Shown piece after piece: positions 8,589-17,030 of a DNA stretch of 64,000 nucleotides. Below the pieces are notes generated by a model that saw nothing but the letters and a program-made list of their open reading frames with translations, did not search any database and had not been told where the DNA came from. Each line of letters begins with the position of its first letter. The first letter of the stretch is position 1. Both the position numbers and the translations under genes were made by a program. This DNA is from DASZVB01 sp035545855. Lineage in GTDB: Bacteria > Myxococcota_A > Polyangia > Polyangiales > Polyangiaceae. The stretch spans positions 29,842 through 93,841 of the forward strand of contig DASZXK010000101.1 in assembly GCA_035545855.1 (NCBI GenBank). Direction: 5' to 3'.

Positions 8589-9221
8589 TTACTGCGGCAG
8601 CGTGACGTTGAACGTCATCGTCAGCGTGCCCGTGGCGCAGGGACTGCCGGGCACGCCGGAATCACAGCTGGAACCCGGCGCCGACCAGGACGCCGTGACC
8701 TTGCCCTTCCCGCTATTGTCCGCACCGACCGATCCGCTCAGCGCCGCCGATACGAAATTCGAGGACACTTCCGTCATCGCTCCGAGGGTCGCGCCCTGCG
8801 CGAGATTGAACACGTCGACCGCGAGCTTGAAGGGCGAGTTCCCGGGTGCTGCACTCGCGTCCAGAGGTCCGGCAGAGCGAACCGGGACCTGCAAGTTCAC
8901 CGAAACTTCCTTTGCCGGGATCGAGCAACCGATCGCCCAGCTCGGCGTTCCGATCGACAAGCGTGAGACATCGGCGGGATCGGTCGAATGGCAGGAGAAA
9001 GCCGTCCCGTTTCGGACGCCGTCCGCCTGAATGCAGAATGAAGAGGACGTCTGGCAGTCGAGAGGAGGCGGCGGATGACTACCCGAGTCGTTCGGCGGCG
9101 GGTTGTGGCCTGCATCCGACGTAGAGCTCGGCGAAGGATTCGGCGCGTTGTCCCCGTTGTTCCCGCAACCCGCACAGGCCAATGCTCCACAGGCGACCAG
9201 CGCGAACGAAAGGCTTCTCAC
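8589..9221 (-). CDS. Hypothetical lipoprotein
   Basis: A 210-residue secreted protein: a signal peptide ending in a lipobox-like ACAGC at residues 14-18, a Pro/Ser/Asp linker, then a compact beta-rich domain with four or more Cys (CQTSSSFC, FSCHS, GCSIP, and CDSGVPGSPC near the end). The C-terminus TGTLTMTFNVTLPQ looks like an edge strand. No family is recognised. The GTG start places the signal peptide correctly and has GAGGAG nine bases upstream; an earlier in-frame ATG at 9260 would add a polar leader. Confidence 0.65.
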   Translation of the reverse strand: MRSLSFALVACGALACAGCGNNGDNAPNPSPSSTSDAGHNPPPNDSGSHPPPPLDCQTSSSFCIQADGVRNGTAFSCHSTDPADVSRLSIGTPSWAIGCSIPAKEVSVNLQVPVRSAGPLDASAAPGNSPFKLAVDVFNLAQGATLGAMTEVSSNFVSAALSGSVGADNSGKGKVTASWSAPGSSCDSGVPGSPCATGTLTMTFNVTLPQ

Positions 9222-9353
9222 GGTGTGTGTCTCCTCGGAGCCGGATATAGGCTTGCACACCGCTGTCCGTCACTCAAATTCGGGACGATGCCGCGAATCT
9301 CCGAGTGCCCGGCCTGGAAGTCGGGGCCGTGGCCTGCGCGGGACGAGGTGACG

Positions 9354-9875
9354 TCACTCCGGCAATCGAAACGCGAGCGTCATCCAGGTCGGCATCGTGG
9401 CTCGCGGGAACCTCCAGCGGGAGACGACTTGCTCCACGCAGCGGGACAGAGCCGGGCTGCTCCGTCGCTCCGCACCGCGGGCGACCTCCGCGACGACGGG
9501 GTTCGGGTTGTCTGGATCCGAGAGCACCGCACCGCTCGGGTCCACGACGAGGCCGTACTCGACGTCGCCGTGGTCCCATCCGGAGAAGGCGTCGCTCCAG
9601 CACGCCGCAGCGAGCTCCGTCTGGTGTTCGCAGAGGAACGCTTCGACGGGCGCCTGCCCGAGGCCGGGCGGGCCGTCGGCCTTTCCCCAGAGTCCCTTGG
9701 TCCGAGGCGGTCCGAGACGGCTCTTCTCGTCTCTACAGAGTGCTCGCGTCACCCAGTCCGAACTTCGGGCGACCGAGTGCCGGGGAGGCGCGAAACTGGC
9801 GATCGGAGCGCGTTCCGCCGGGGCACAGGAGAGCGAGAGAACCGGGCACAGAAACCAGAGCCGACTTCGACGCAT
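9354..9875 (-). CDS. Hypothetical lipoprotein with AgmX/PglI-like C-terminal strand unit
   Basis: A 173-residue protein with a short signal peptide and lipobox (LSLSC). The C-terminal 90 residues follow a common myxobacterial pattern: a strand with DVEYGLVVDPSGAV, a Cys in LSRCVEQVVSRWRFPR, and a last strand TLAFRLPE. This CVxxxxxxWxFP layout is shared by AgmX/PglI C-terminal and TonB-like domains. Function unknown. A second protein of the same style lies at 29196-29804. Confidence 0.6.
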   Translation of the reverse strand: MRRSRLWFLCPVLSLSCAPAERAPIASFAPPRHSVARSSDWVTRALCRDEKSRLGPPRTKGLWGKADGPPGLGQAPVEAFLCEHQTELAAACWSDAFSGWDHGDVEYGLVVDPSGAVLSDPDNPNPVVAEVARGAERRSSPALSRCVEQVVSRWRFPRATMPTWMTLAFRLPE

Positions 9876-9983
9876 CGGGCGACGCTCCGCCCTGGCCGAG
9901 GTCCAGGGCTCTTCCAGGCTCCGATCGCGACGGGCCGTGACATGTGGAGACAGTCACCAGGAGCGCCGCGGGGCAGGCAGCCG

Positions 9984-10697
9984 TCACGGCCCCGTCGGCG
10001 TGAAGGCGTCCAGGTCGTACGTCCCGAGGCGCTTCTCGAGTTCACCGACCTGGTCGACGATGCCGTCGAAGCCCGCCTTGCCGAAGAGACGGTGCTCCTC
10101 GTCCTCGAAACGCTCGCCCAGAGCGTCGAGCTCCTTCGGCGAGACGATGTGCCGGAACGCGGGGAAGAGGACGGTGTCCTCGCGAGCTTCGTGGGGGCGG
10201 TACATGCGGACGAACTTCGCGAGCGTAGCGACCAGCTCCTTCCGCTCGGTCTCGCGCTGGAGCGCCTCCGCGGTCGCGAGGCGGAGGATTGCTTCGGTGA
10301 GCACGCGGCCGGCCAGATGCTGCCGCCTGAGCGTAGCGACCAGATCCACGAGCACGTTCGCCTTCTCGAAGCGCGGGAAGAGGAAATCCTCCTCGAGCTT
10401 CTCGTGATACTGCTCGATGAACTTCCGAATGATCCCCGCGGCGCCCGCGACGACCTCGATCGGAGGCGCGTCTCCCCCGTCGAGGCGACGGCCGCTCTCT
10501 TCGTAGATCAGGAGAATGCGATTCAGCGCGCCATGCTCTCGCATCAGATCCTCGGGCGGTGACACGTCGTCTTCGTCCTCTTCTCCTTCTCCGGACGCCG
10601 GCGGACTCGCGGCACCCCCTACCGTCTTCGCGCATCCGACGAGGAGCGCGCTCGCTCCGACACCCAGGAGAAATCGCCGTCGAGTCTCGCCGTCCAT
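9984..10697 (-). CDS. Hemerythrin HHE-domain protein, exported
   Basis: A 237-residue protein with a twin-Arg leader (RRRFLLGVGASALLVGCA) whose lipobox-like Cys is residue 22, an acidic linker, then a four-helix hemerythrin domain. Candidate di-iron ligands are His55 (EHGALNR), His98 and Glu102 (HEKLEEDFLFP), His127 (RRQH), His169 and Glu173 (HEAREDTVLFP), a full set. Such domains bind O2 or NO or sense iron; the export signal places it outside the cytoplasm. ATG 10697 is chosen because the leader begins there and GAGG lies upstream. Confidence 0.85.
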   Translation of the reverse strand: MDGETRRRFLLGVGASALLVGCAKTVGGAASPPASGEGEEDEDDVSPPEDLMREHGALNRILLIYEESGRRLDGGDAPPIEVVAGAAGIIRKFIEQYHEKLEEDFLFPRFEKANVLVDLVATLRRQHLAGRVLTEAILRLATAEALQRETERKELVATLAKFVRMYRPHEAREDTVLFPAFRHIVSPKELDALGERFEDEEHRLFGKAGFDGIVDQVGELEKRLGTYDLDAFTPTGP

Positions 10698-10874
10698 CCG
10701 GTGCCCTCGCTTTCCTCGAAGAGAATCCGACGATCCCGATCGTAGCTTCACTCGTGCCCGCGTCCATGCCCGTCTCGGCTTCTCGGGAGAACGGGGCGGG
10801 CTGCCTCGACGAGCGCGTCGTCGTGCCGGTGCGATTCCGGGCGTGCACCGCCTTCGGTGCCGCCATCCGGCCCC

Positions 10875-11354
10875 TCAGGCTTCGCCGCCGAGCTCTTCGA
10901 GGAGCTCTCCCCAGCTCTCCCCGTGGTCGACGTGGAGCTCGCGGGCGATCTCGTGGAGCGCCGCGTCCGCCGCGTGCGACATCCCCCTCGGGTCGCCGAG
11001 CGCCTTCGCCGTCGTTCGCCCGATGGACTCGGCGTACGAGAGCAGTCCGGCGAGCTCGCTGAAGTCGACTTCGAGGTCGTCCTCCGCGCGGGCGAGCAAG
11101 TAGATGTCGTGGAGCCCCTCGGCGACGTACTCCCGCGTCGGGCGCTCCGAGAGCCACCGACTCATGATGGCGATGCCGGCCGGGCCGAGCTCGTAGTGTT
11201 CCATCGCGAAGTCGTGGATGCGCTGCTTCTGCGTCTCGTCGATCTTTCCATCCGCCCAGGCCACGTAGATGAGCGGGAGCAGCTTCAGGACCCGAAAGTC
11301 CTCGGGCGGGATCTGGAGCTTCTCCAGGGCCTGCTTCATGCGATCGTGTTCCAT
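10875..11354 (-). CDS. TerB-like protein
   Basis: A 159-residue all-helical soluble protein. LPLIYVAWADGKIDETQKQRI (residues 25-45) is the metal-binding acidic motif (ADGxID) of the TerB/DjlA-N family, followed by helices rich in Asp and Glu. TerB-fold proteins occur in tellurite resistance and stress systems, but here no ter genes are nearby, so only the fold is claimed. ATG 11354 has a good GGAG site. A second TerB-like gene lies at 18357. Confidence 0.7.
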   Translation of the reverse strand: MEHDRMKQALEKLQIPPEDFRVLKLLPLIYVAWADGKIDETQKQRIHDFAMEHYELGPAGIAIMSRWLSERPTREYVAEGLHDIYLLARAEDDLEVDFSELAGLLSYAESIGRTTAKALGDPRGMSHAADAALHEIARELHVDHGESWGELLEELGGEA

Positions 11355-11546
11355 GCGTCCTCTCCTTCGTCCGTCCCAGTCGTGGACGTCGCGGGAGGGC
11401 CTGGAGCAACCGCCGTGCCCGCACGAAACGTGCGGAAAGCCGGGGTCCTGGGCGCGGGAACGCACGTCGTTCGCGCGCCCGGGCACGAAATGCGCGGACG
11501 AACCGATCGGACCGGTCGGGGCCGACGCGGTCTCGTGGTCCTCCGT

Positions 11547-12458
11547 CTAGCTTCTCCGGAGCAGGGTGGCCACGAGGGCCTCGATGCGATCCAGGAGATC
11601 GAGATCCTGGACCTCGAGGGTCGAGATGCGCCCTCGGAGCGTGCGTGCCCACCGCGTGACGGCGTTCACGTCGATGCGATCACTGAGCTTCGCTGCGCGC
11701 TCCAGGCGGTCCATGACGTCTCGGGACGGCGGCGGCACGCGGAGCGCGTCGAGGAGCTCCACCGCGTAGTCGACCCAGACCGGGCGACCCGTGAGTGCCA
11801 GCGCGAGCGAGAGATCGAGCGCGCGCGTCAGCGTCTCCGGCTTCGGCGCCGTCCCGGCCTTGGCAGTGGCGAGCACGGTGCGGAGGTGAACGCCGAGGAG
11901 CTGTTCGGCGTCCGCCGCACGTCCCGTCCTGATCGCCTCCATCGCGAGCCGCGAGAACATCTCGAGGGCGTCCGCCCGCCGGGTCAGGGCCTCCGGGGAG
12001 GCGGGCTCCGCGGAAGGCGGTGGTCGAAAGGACGCGAGCGTACGGACCGTGATTTCTTCGTCATCGGGACCGCGGCGAGGAGGCACGGTCTCCTCGCCCG
12101 TGAGCGTGTCCGCCTGCTCGCGACCGGACGGCGCATGACCCACGCCGATCTCGATGGATTCGTTGCCGATGACGACCCGGCTTCCGGGCAGGAGCGGCTC
12201 CGGCTGTCCGCCGACGCGGACGCCGTCCACGTAGACTCCGTTCGCGCTGTCGAGGTCCCGAATGCTCGCCGACCCCGGCCGGACGACGAGCTCGGCGTGA
12301 CGGCGCGAAGCTCGACCGTCTTCGACGACGACATGGCACCCCGTCGCGCGTCCGATGACGTATCGACCCGGTCCGAGCCAGATCTCCCGATCGCGGAGCC
12401 TGAGCCGGAGCTGGGTGGTTCCTTCGGCGGCCGTCACGACGATCCCAAAACGTACCAC
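11547..12458 (-). CDS. FHA-domain protein
   Basis: About 303 residues. The N-terminal forkhead-associated domain has the phosphothreonine-binding set: Gly36-Arg37 in VIGR, Ser51 and His54 in SRRH, and Asn73-Gly74 in SANGVYVDG. Residues 130-303 are helical and end in heptad-rich LEVQDLDLLDRIEALVATLL. FHA domains bind phosphorylated partners of Ser/Thr kinases; a kinase gene lies at the head of this minus-strand run (16985). The start is uncertain: GTG 12458 is used because the open frame further upstream runs into the previous gene. Confidence 0.8.
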   Translation of the reverse strand: MVRFGIVVTAAEGTTQLRLRLRDREIWLGPGRYVIGRATGCHVVVEDGRASRRHAELVVRPGSASIRDLDSANGVYVDGVRVGGQPEPLLPGSRVVIGNESIEIGVGHAPSGREQADTLTGEETVPPRRGPDDEEITVRTLASFRPPPSAEPASPEALTRRADALEMFSRLAMEAIRTGRAADAEQLLGVHLRTVLATAKAGTAPKPETLTRALDLSLALALTGRPVWVDYAVELLDALRVPPPSRDVMDRLERAAKLSDRIDVNAVTRWARTLRGRISTLEVQDLDLLDRIEALVATLLRRS

Positions 12459-12487
12459 CAGGACGCGGCTTTCGCGATGCGCCCCAC

Positions 12488-12510
12488 GGGCCGGGCCGAA
12501 AAACCGGCCC
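12488..12510 (-). terminator. Hairpin after the Cys-repeat lipoprotein gene
   Basis: GGGCCGG at 12488-12494 pairs with CCGGCCC at 12504-12510. It lies 26 bases past the stop of the minus-strand gene at 12536 and before the FHA gene. There is no T-run, so it may only attenuate or stabilise the message. Confidence 0.3.
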
Positions 12511-12535
12511 AAAACGCACCAAAACGGGGGCGTCC

Positions 12536-14500
12536 TCAGTTTTCGTTCGCGCCGACCTTCTTGCACGCCCCGAGGAGACAGGCCTTGCCCGGGCCGCACG
12601 CCGTGTGGCAGTCGCCGCAGTGGGTCGGGTCCGTCGAGACGTCGATGCACTCGCCGTCGCACGCGGTGAGCCCGGCGTTGCAGGAGGGCAGGCATCGCCC
12701 CGCCGCGCACGACGTGGTGCCGCCCGTCGGCGGGACACACGCCGTCGCGCAGCTTCCGCAGTGGTTCACGTCGGTTGCAACGTCCACGCACGCCGTGCCA
12801 CATCGCGTGTACCCCGGCGCGCAGGCGACTCCACAGAGGCCACCGGTGCACGTCGGCACCTGGTGATCACCGGCGATGCAGATCGAGTCGCAGCCTCCGC
12901 AGTTCGACGTGTCCGCCTTCGTGTCGACGCACGAGCCTCCGCAGGCCGTCTTCCCGGCGCCACAGACGAGCGTGCAGGCTCCGTTCGAGCAGCGTTCGGT
13001 CGCTCCGCATGCGGTGGTGCATGAGCCGCAATGCGCGCCGTCCGCCGAGAGGTTCACGCACTGTCCGCCGCAGAGCGAGTAGCCGGCGTTGCACGCGACG
13101 CCGCACGTGCCGGACGAGCAGAACGGGACTCCGTTGTCCGCGCCGGGGCAGACCGTGGCGCACGCTCCGCAGTGCGACGGATCGGCGTCGAGCCGGAGGC
13201 ATTTCCCGTTGCAGGCCGAATATCCCGGGTCGCACGCGACTCCGCAGACGCCGTTCTGGCACGTCGCGGCGCCGTTCGCCGGGACGGGGCAAGCGTGCCC
13301 GCACGCGCCGCAGCTCGCCGGGCTGGCTTTCGTGTTCAGGCAGGCGCCCCCGCAGTCGGTCGTGCCGGCAGGGCAGAGACTCGTGCACGCGCCCTGGGAG
13401 CAGACCTCCGTCGCGTCGCAGCGAGTGGAGCAGGTGCCGCAATGCGTGGGATCCGTGTCCGTCTGAACGCACGCTTTCCCGCACCGGACGAGTCCGGGCT
13501 GACAGACGAAGTCGCACGTCCCGGAGACGCAGACGGGCACGCCGAAGGCCGGAACGTCGCACTTCCTTCCGCACGCGCCGCAGTTCTGGGGATCGGTCGC
13601 GATGTCCGTGCAGGCGCTGCCGCATTTCGTCGCGTCCGTGTCGCACACGGTCCCGCACGAGCCCTGGGTGCACACCGAATGCCCGAGGGGCGGATTGCCG
13701 CAGGACATTCCGCAGCCGCCGCAGTTGGCTTCGTCCACGGCGGTGTCGATGCAGGCTCCGGCGCAGTTCTTCGTTCCGCCGGGACACGCGCTCTTGCACG
13801 TCCCGCCGGTGCAGACCTGCCCGACCGCGCAGACGATGCCGCAGGCGCCGCAGTGCTTCGGGTCCGTCTTCGTATCCACGCAGGCGCCCCCGCACTGGAC
13901 GAACGAATCCACGCACCTCGCACCGCAGATTCCCTCGGAGCAGACCGGGTCCCCGTTTTCCACGGCGGGGCAGTGGACGCCGCACCCGCCGCAATTGTCC
14001 GGGTCCACGGCGAGCGACACGCACCGGTCCGCGCAACGCTCGGTGCCACCGCCGCAGACGAAGTTGCAGCTGCCGTCCACGCAGACCGGGATTCCTTGCT
14101 CGGGCGCCGTGCACGGAGAGGAGCACGCTCCGCAGTGCCTCGCGTCGCTCGTCACGTCGACGCACTCGCCGCTGCACGCGGTCCGCGGCACCGGACACCC
14201 GGCGTTCGGCGGCGAGCCGTCGGGAGGCGGGGGCGAGCCGGCGTCTCCGGGGTGGCTCGCGTCGGGACGAGGCTCCGGGGCCGCATCGGGATTGCGCTGA
14301 GACGGGGGCCCCCCGCCGTCGACGAGGCCCTCCCTCGTGCCGGCGCGGACGCACAGGCGCCGCGAATCGCAGACGTACCCCGCGAGGCAACCCCCGGACG
14401 CCGTACATCGCTGGTTCTCGAGCGTCGGAAGGTCGTTGTTGCATGCGCCGGCGATGAGCACGACCGCGACCAGCAAGCAGCCAATCGATGCCGCTTTCAC
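12536..14500 (-). CDS. Cys-rich repeat lipoprotein (12 tandem repeats)
   Basis: A 654-residue protein: lipobox LIAGAC, a Pro/Asp-rich linker to residue 100, then about 12 tandem units of 40-47 residues. Each unit has the core C-G-x-x-C-V/I-D, a D-x-x-H/N-C-G-x-C signature, and about six Cys. The pattern resembles stigma-specific/Stig1-like repeats found in many myxobacterial surface proteins. The units probably form disulfide-knotted beads outside the cell; function unknown. Translation starts at GTG 14500 with GGGAGG inside the end of the preceding gene, one base after its stop, so the two are coupled. Confidence 0.8.
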   Translation of the reverse strand: MKAASIGCLLVAVVLIAGACNNDLPTLENQRCTASGGCLAGYVCDSRRLCVRAGTREGLVDGGGPPSQRNPDAAPEPRPDASHPGDAGSPPPPDGSPPNAGCPVPRTACSGECVDVTSDARHCGACSSPCTAPEQGIPVCVDGSCNFVCGGGTERCADRCVSLAVDPDNCGGCGVHCPAVENGDPVCSEGICGARCVDSFVQCGGACVDTKTDPKHCGACGIVCAVGQVCTGGTCKSACPGGTKNCAGACIDTAVDEANCGGCGMSCGNPPLGHSVCTQGSCGTVCDTDATKCGSACTDIATDPQNCGACGRKCDVPAFGVPVCVSGTCDFVCQPGLVRCGKACVQTDTDPTHCGTCSTRCDATEVCSQGACTSLCPAGTTDCGGACLNTKASPASCGACGHACPVPANGAATCQNGVCGVACDPGYSACNGKCLRLDADPSHCGACATVCPGADNGVPFCSSGTCGVACNAGYSLCGGQCVNLSADGAHCGSCTTACGATERCSNGACTLVCGAGKTACGGSCVDTKADTSNCGGCDSICIAGDHQVPTCTGGLCGVACAPGYTRCGTACVDVATDVNHCGSCATACVPPTGGTTSCAAGRCLPSCNAGLTACDGECIDVSTDPTHCGDCHTACGPGKACLLGACKKVGANEN

Positions 14501-14501
14501 G

Positions 14502-15515
14502 TCAGAACCTCCCGCTGACGGTGCCGCTCACCTCCGTCGGTGTCGCGCCGAAGCCGAGGACCGGCCCCGATTCGCGTTTCTCGTGCGCGGACGGCGAGAA
14601 GAGCCAGAGGCCCGCGCCTCCGACGGTCAAACCGGCGCCCACCCACCCGAGGACGCGGGCCGCCGTCTTCCTCGAGCGCGCCTCGTCGATGTGATCGGCG
14701 AGCTCCACCTGGGTTCGAGAGGCGTGGGCGTCGTCCTCCGCCGAGCGACGGAGGAGCTCGTAGACGAGCGCGCCGGACAGGGCCGCGACTCCGACGCCCG
14801 TCGTGACGATGCCCACCGTGCGGAGCGGATTTCCGCCGTTCGGTCCGGCCTCGGAGGTTCGTCGTGGCGTGGGAGGCTCTCCGACGACGGGCGCCGAATG
14901 CGCCGTCTCCGGCGTCGGGATCGGCGGCGCCGCGGGAGGTAGCGCGACGGACACGTCCACGGCGTCGTGCTCGGACAGGTAGACCGAGCGCTCGACGTTC
15001 GCATGGCCGGCGAGGCGAAGTCCGAGGGCGTGCTGCCCCGGAGCGAGCTCGAGGGTGTACGGCGTGATCCCGACCGGCGTCCCGTCGACGAGGAGCGTCG
15101 CTCCCGGCGGATCCGAGAGGACGGTCATCTGCTGGACGCCGCGGCTCGCGAGACGTTCTTCGAGCGCCTCGATCCGCTTCCGCACGGCGCCGACGTCCTC
15201 GGCCTCCGGCGCGCGACGGAGGTACTCACGATAGGAGCGGAGGGCGCCCGCGTCGTCGCCTATCTTCTCGTACGCCCGCGCCATGTCGAACACGAGCGCC
15301 GCGCTCGGCTCCAGGCGATCGGCGGCGCGAAACGCCGCGATGGCGTCGGAGAACCGGCCCTGGGCGTAGGCCGTCGACCCGCGCTGGAAGGACTCACGCG
15401 CGAGAGAGCGGGTGGGCTCGCGCGAGGCATCCGCTGCGGCCGCGGGTCCGGCGATTCCGAGGGACGCGGCGAGCCATGGGACGAGCACCAGAGTTCGAAG
15501 CGACTGGGGCTGCAT
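14502..15515 (-). CDS. TPR and PEGA domain protein
   Basis: A 337-residue exported protein: signal peptide to about residue 27, TPR-like helices at 38-115 (RGSTAYAQGRFSDAIAAFRAA), a PEGA domain at 128-195 (LSDPPGATLLVDGTPVG, then LAPGQHALGLRLAGH), a Pro-rich linker, and a pair of hydrophobic helices near 240 and 290. PEGA domains are beta-sandwiches of surface proteins. It follows a Ser/Thr kinase by 15 bases and is coupled to the Cys-repeat gene, so the three belong together. Confidence 0.8.
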   Translation of the reverse strand: MQPQSLRTLVLVPWLAASLGIAGPAAAADASREPTRSLARESFQRGSTAYAQGRFSDAIAAFRAADRLEPSAALVFDMARAYEKIGDDAGALRSYREYLRRAPEAEDVGAVRKRIEALEERLASRGVQQMTVLSDPPGATLLVDGTPVGITPYTLELAPGQHALGLRLAGHANVERSVYLSEHDAVDVSVALPPAAPPIPTPETAHSAPVVGEPPTPRRTSEAGPNGGNPLRTVGIVTTGVGVAALSGALVYELLRRSAEDDAHASRTQVELADHIDEARSRKTAARVLGWVGAGLTVGGAGLWLFSPSAHEKRESGPVLGFGATPTEVSGTVSGRF

Positions 15516-15530
15516 GGCCGCGTCATCCGG

Positions 15531-16985
15531 TCAGTAGGGAACCTTCAGATCGGAGGGGACGTCGGGGGGGAGGGGGATCACGGGCGGCGGCGTCGGGGCC
15601 CGAGCGGGACGTGCGGCGGCTCTCGATCGTCGGGGGACACGTGCGCGCGATGGTCCCTCCTCGCGGACGTTCGGAATCGGTTCGCGCACCGCGATGCGAT
15701 CCGCCGGGGCGGGCGAGGGCGCGGCCACGGCGGAAACGGCGAACCGCAGCGGCTCCGCCGTGGGGCGCGGAATCGGATTCGCCGAGTGATTCGGAATCAG
15801 AGTCGCGTTGGAGGAGGGGGCACCCTCCAGGTCGCGATGCGTGACCGCGCCCCAGAGGAGCCCTGCGGACGCCGCGACCGCGAGCACGCTCCGGACGCTC
15901 GTTCGTCCGAGAAACCCGCCGCGTGGCCGGGTCCGAGACCCCGGTGCGACGTAGACCTCGTGCTCCGTCGGCGTGTCGCTCTCCGGACGCGGCGTCTCGT
16001 CCACGGCCGCCGAGCGGCGGGTGACCGCGCTCGTCGCTCCCTCGTTCACGGTGCTCCTGCCGAGCGGCTCTCCGTTCACGCCGCACGTGAACCCGTGCGC
16101 CATGACGAAGTCCGACAGGTCCCGGACGAGCTCGTGCATGGACTGCGTCCGCTCCTCGGGGTCCTTCCGGAGGCCCCTCTCGATGATCGCCCAGAGCTCG
16201 GCGACCTCCGGCGCGGAACCCTCGAGCGGGGGCACCGCATCTTCGAGGATGCGCCGAAGGATGGCGTTGTACGTCGCGCCATCGAACGGGGGAGCCCCCT
16301 TGACGGCCTCGTAGAGGACGATGCAGAGCGCCCAGACGTCCGCGCGGCCGTCCACGCCAGGGGCGCCTCTCGCTTGCTCGGGCGCCATGTACGCCGGGCT
16401 CCCCATGATCGCCCCGCGGATCGTGATGCGCGGGTCCGGGCTCCACTCGTCGATCTTCGCGATGCCGAAGTCGATGAGCTTCGGCTGGATCGTGCGGCCG
16501 GCCCGCGCGAGGAAGATGTTCTCCGGCTTCACGTCCCTGTGCACGATCCCGGCGTCGTGCGCGGCCGCGAGGCCCTCGGCGATCGGCAGGAGCATGCGCG
16601 CGGCGGCGAGCGGCGACACGGTCCGATGCTCGTGCAGCACGGATGCGAAGCTCGTTCCGTCGAGCGCTTCCATCACGAGGAACGGGTGCGAGTATTCCGT
16701 CTCGCCGTAGTCGAACACGTGGACGATGGCGGGATGCCGCAGCCGTGCTTCCACTCGCGCCTCGCGCTTGAGCCGCACCGCGGCTTCCGAAAGCGGGGCG
16801 TCCGGGTGAATCAACTTGATGGCGACGGGCGCATCGAGATCCACGTTTCGGGCGAGCCAGACGGAGCCCATCCCGCCCTGGCCGAGCTTCTGCTCGAGGC
16901 GGTATTTGCCCCCGATGAGATCTCCCGGTGTTTCCTCCGGGCGCAGATCCCAGTCTTCGCATGGCTGCAAGGAATCGGTGGCCAT
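15531..16985 (-). CDS. Ser/Thr protein kinase, membrane-anchored
   Basis: A 484-residue Hanks-type kinase. All catalytic motifs are intact: GQGGMG loop (35-40), VAIK lysine (Lys57), HRDVKPEN (Asp151), DFG (Asp172), APE, and DVWALCIVLYE. A linker leads to a transmembrane helix near residue 365 (VLAVAASAGLLWGAV) and a Pro/Arg-rich outer tail with no clear domain. It is the first gene of the minus-strand run that continues to the FHA protein at 11547; the FHA protein is a natural reader of its phosphorylation (inference). Confidence 0.93.
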   Translation of the reverse strand: MATDSLQPCEDWDLRPEETPGDLIGGKYRLEQKLGQGGMGSVWLARNVDLDAPVAIKLIHPDAPLSEAAVRLKREARVEARLRHPAIVHVFDYGETEYSHPFLVMEALDGTSFASVLHEHRTVSPLAAARMLLPIAEGLAAAHDAGIVHRDVKPENIFLARAGRTIQPKLIDFGIAKIDEWSPDPRITIRGAIMGSPAYMAPEQARGAPGVDGRADVWALCIVLYEAVKGAPPFDGATYNAILRRILEDAVPPLEGSAPEVAELWAIIERGLRKDPEERTQSMHELVRDLSDFVMAHGFTCGVNGEPLGRSTVNEGATSAVTRRSAAVDETPRPESDTPTEHEVYVAPGSRTRPRGGFLGRTSVRSVLAVAASAGLLWGAVTHRDLEGAPSSNATLIPNHSANPIPRPTAEPLRFAVSAVAAPSPAPADRIAVREPIPNVREEGPSRARVPRRSRAAARPARAPTPPPVIPLPPDVPSDLKVPY

Positions 16986-17030
16986 CGTCGGCAGAAGCGG
17001 GTTTGCATGAAGCGCGCCGAGGCACGCGGC

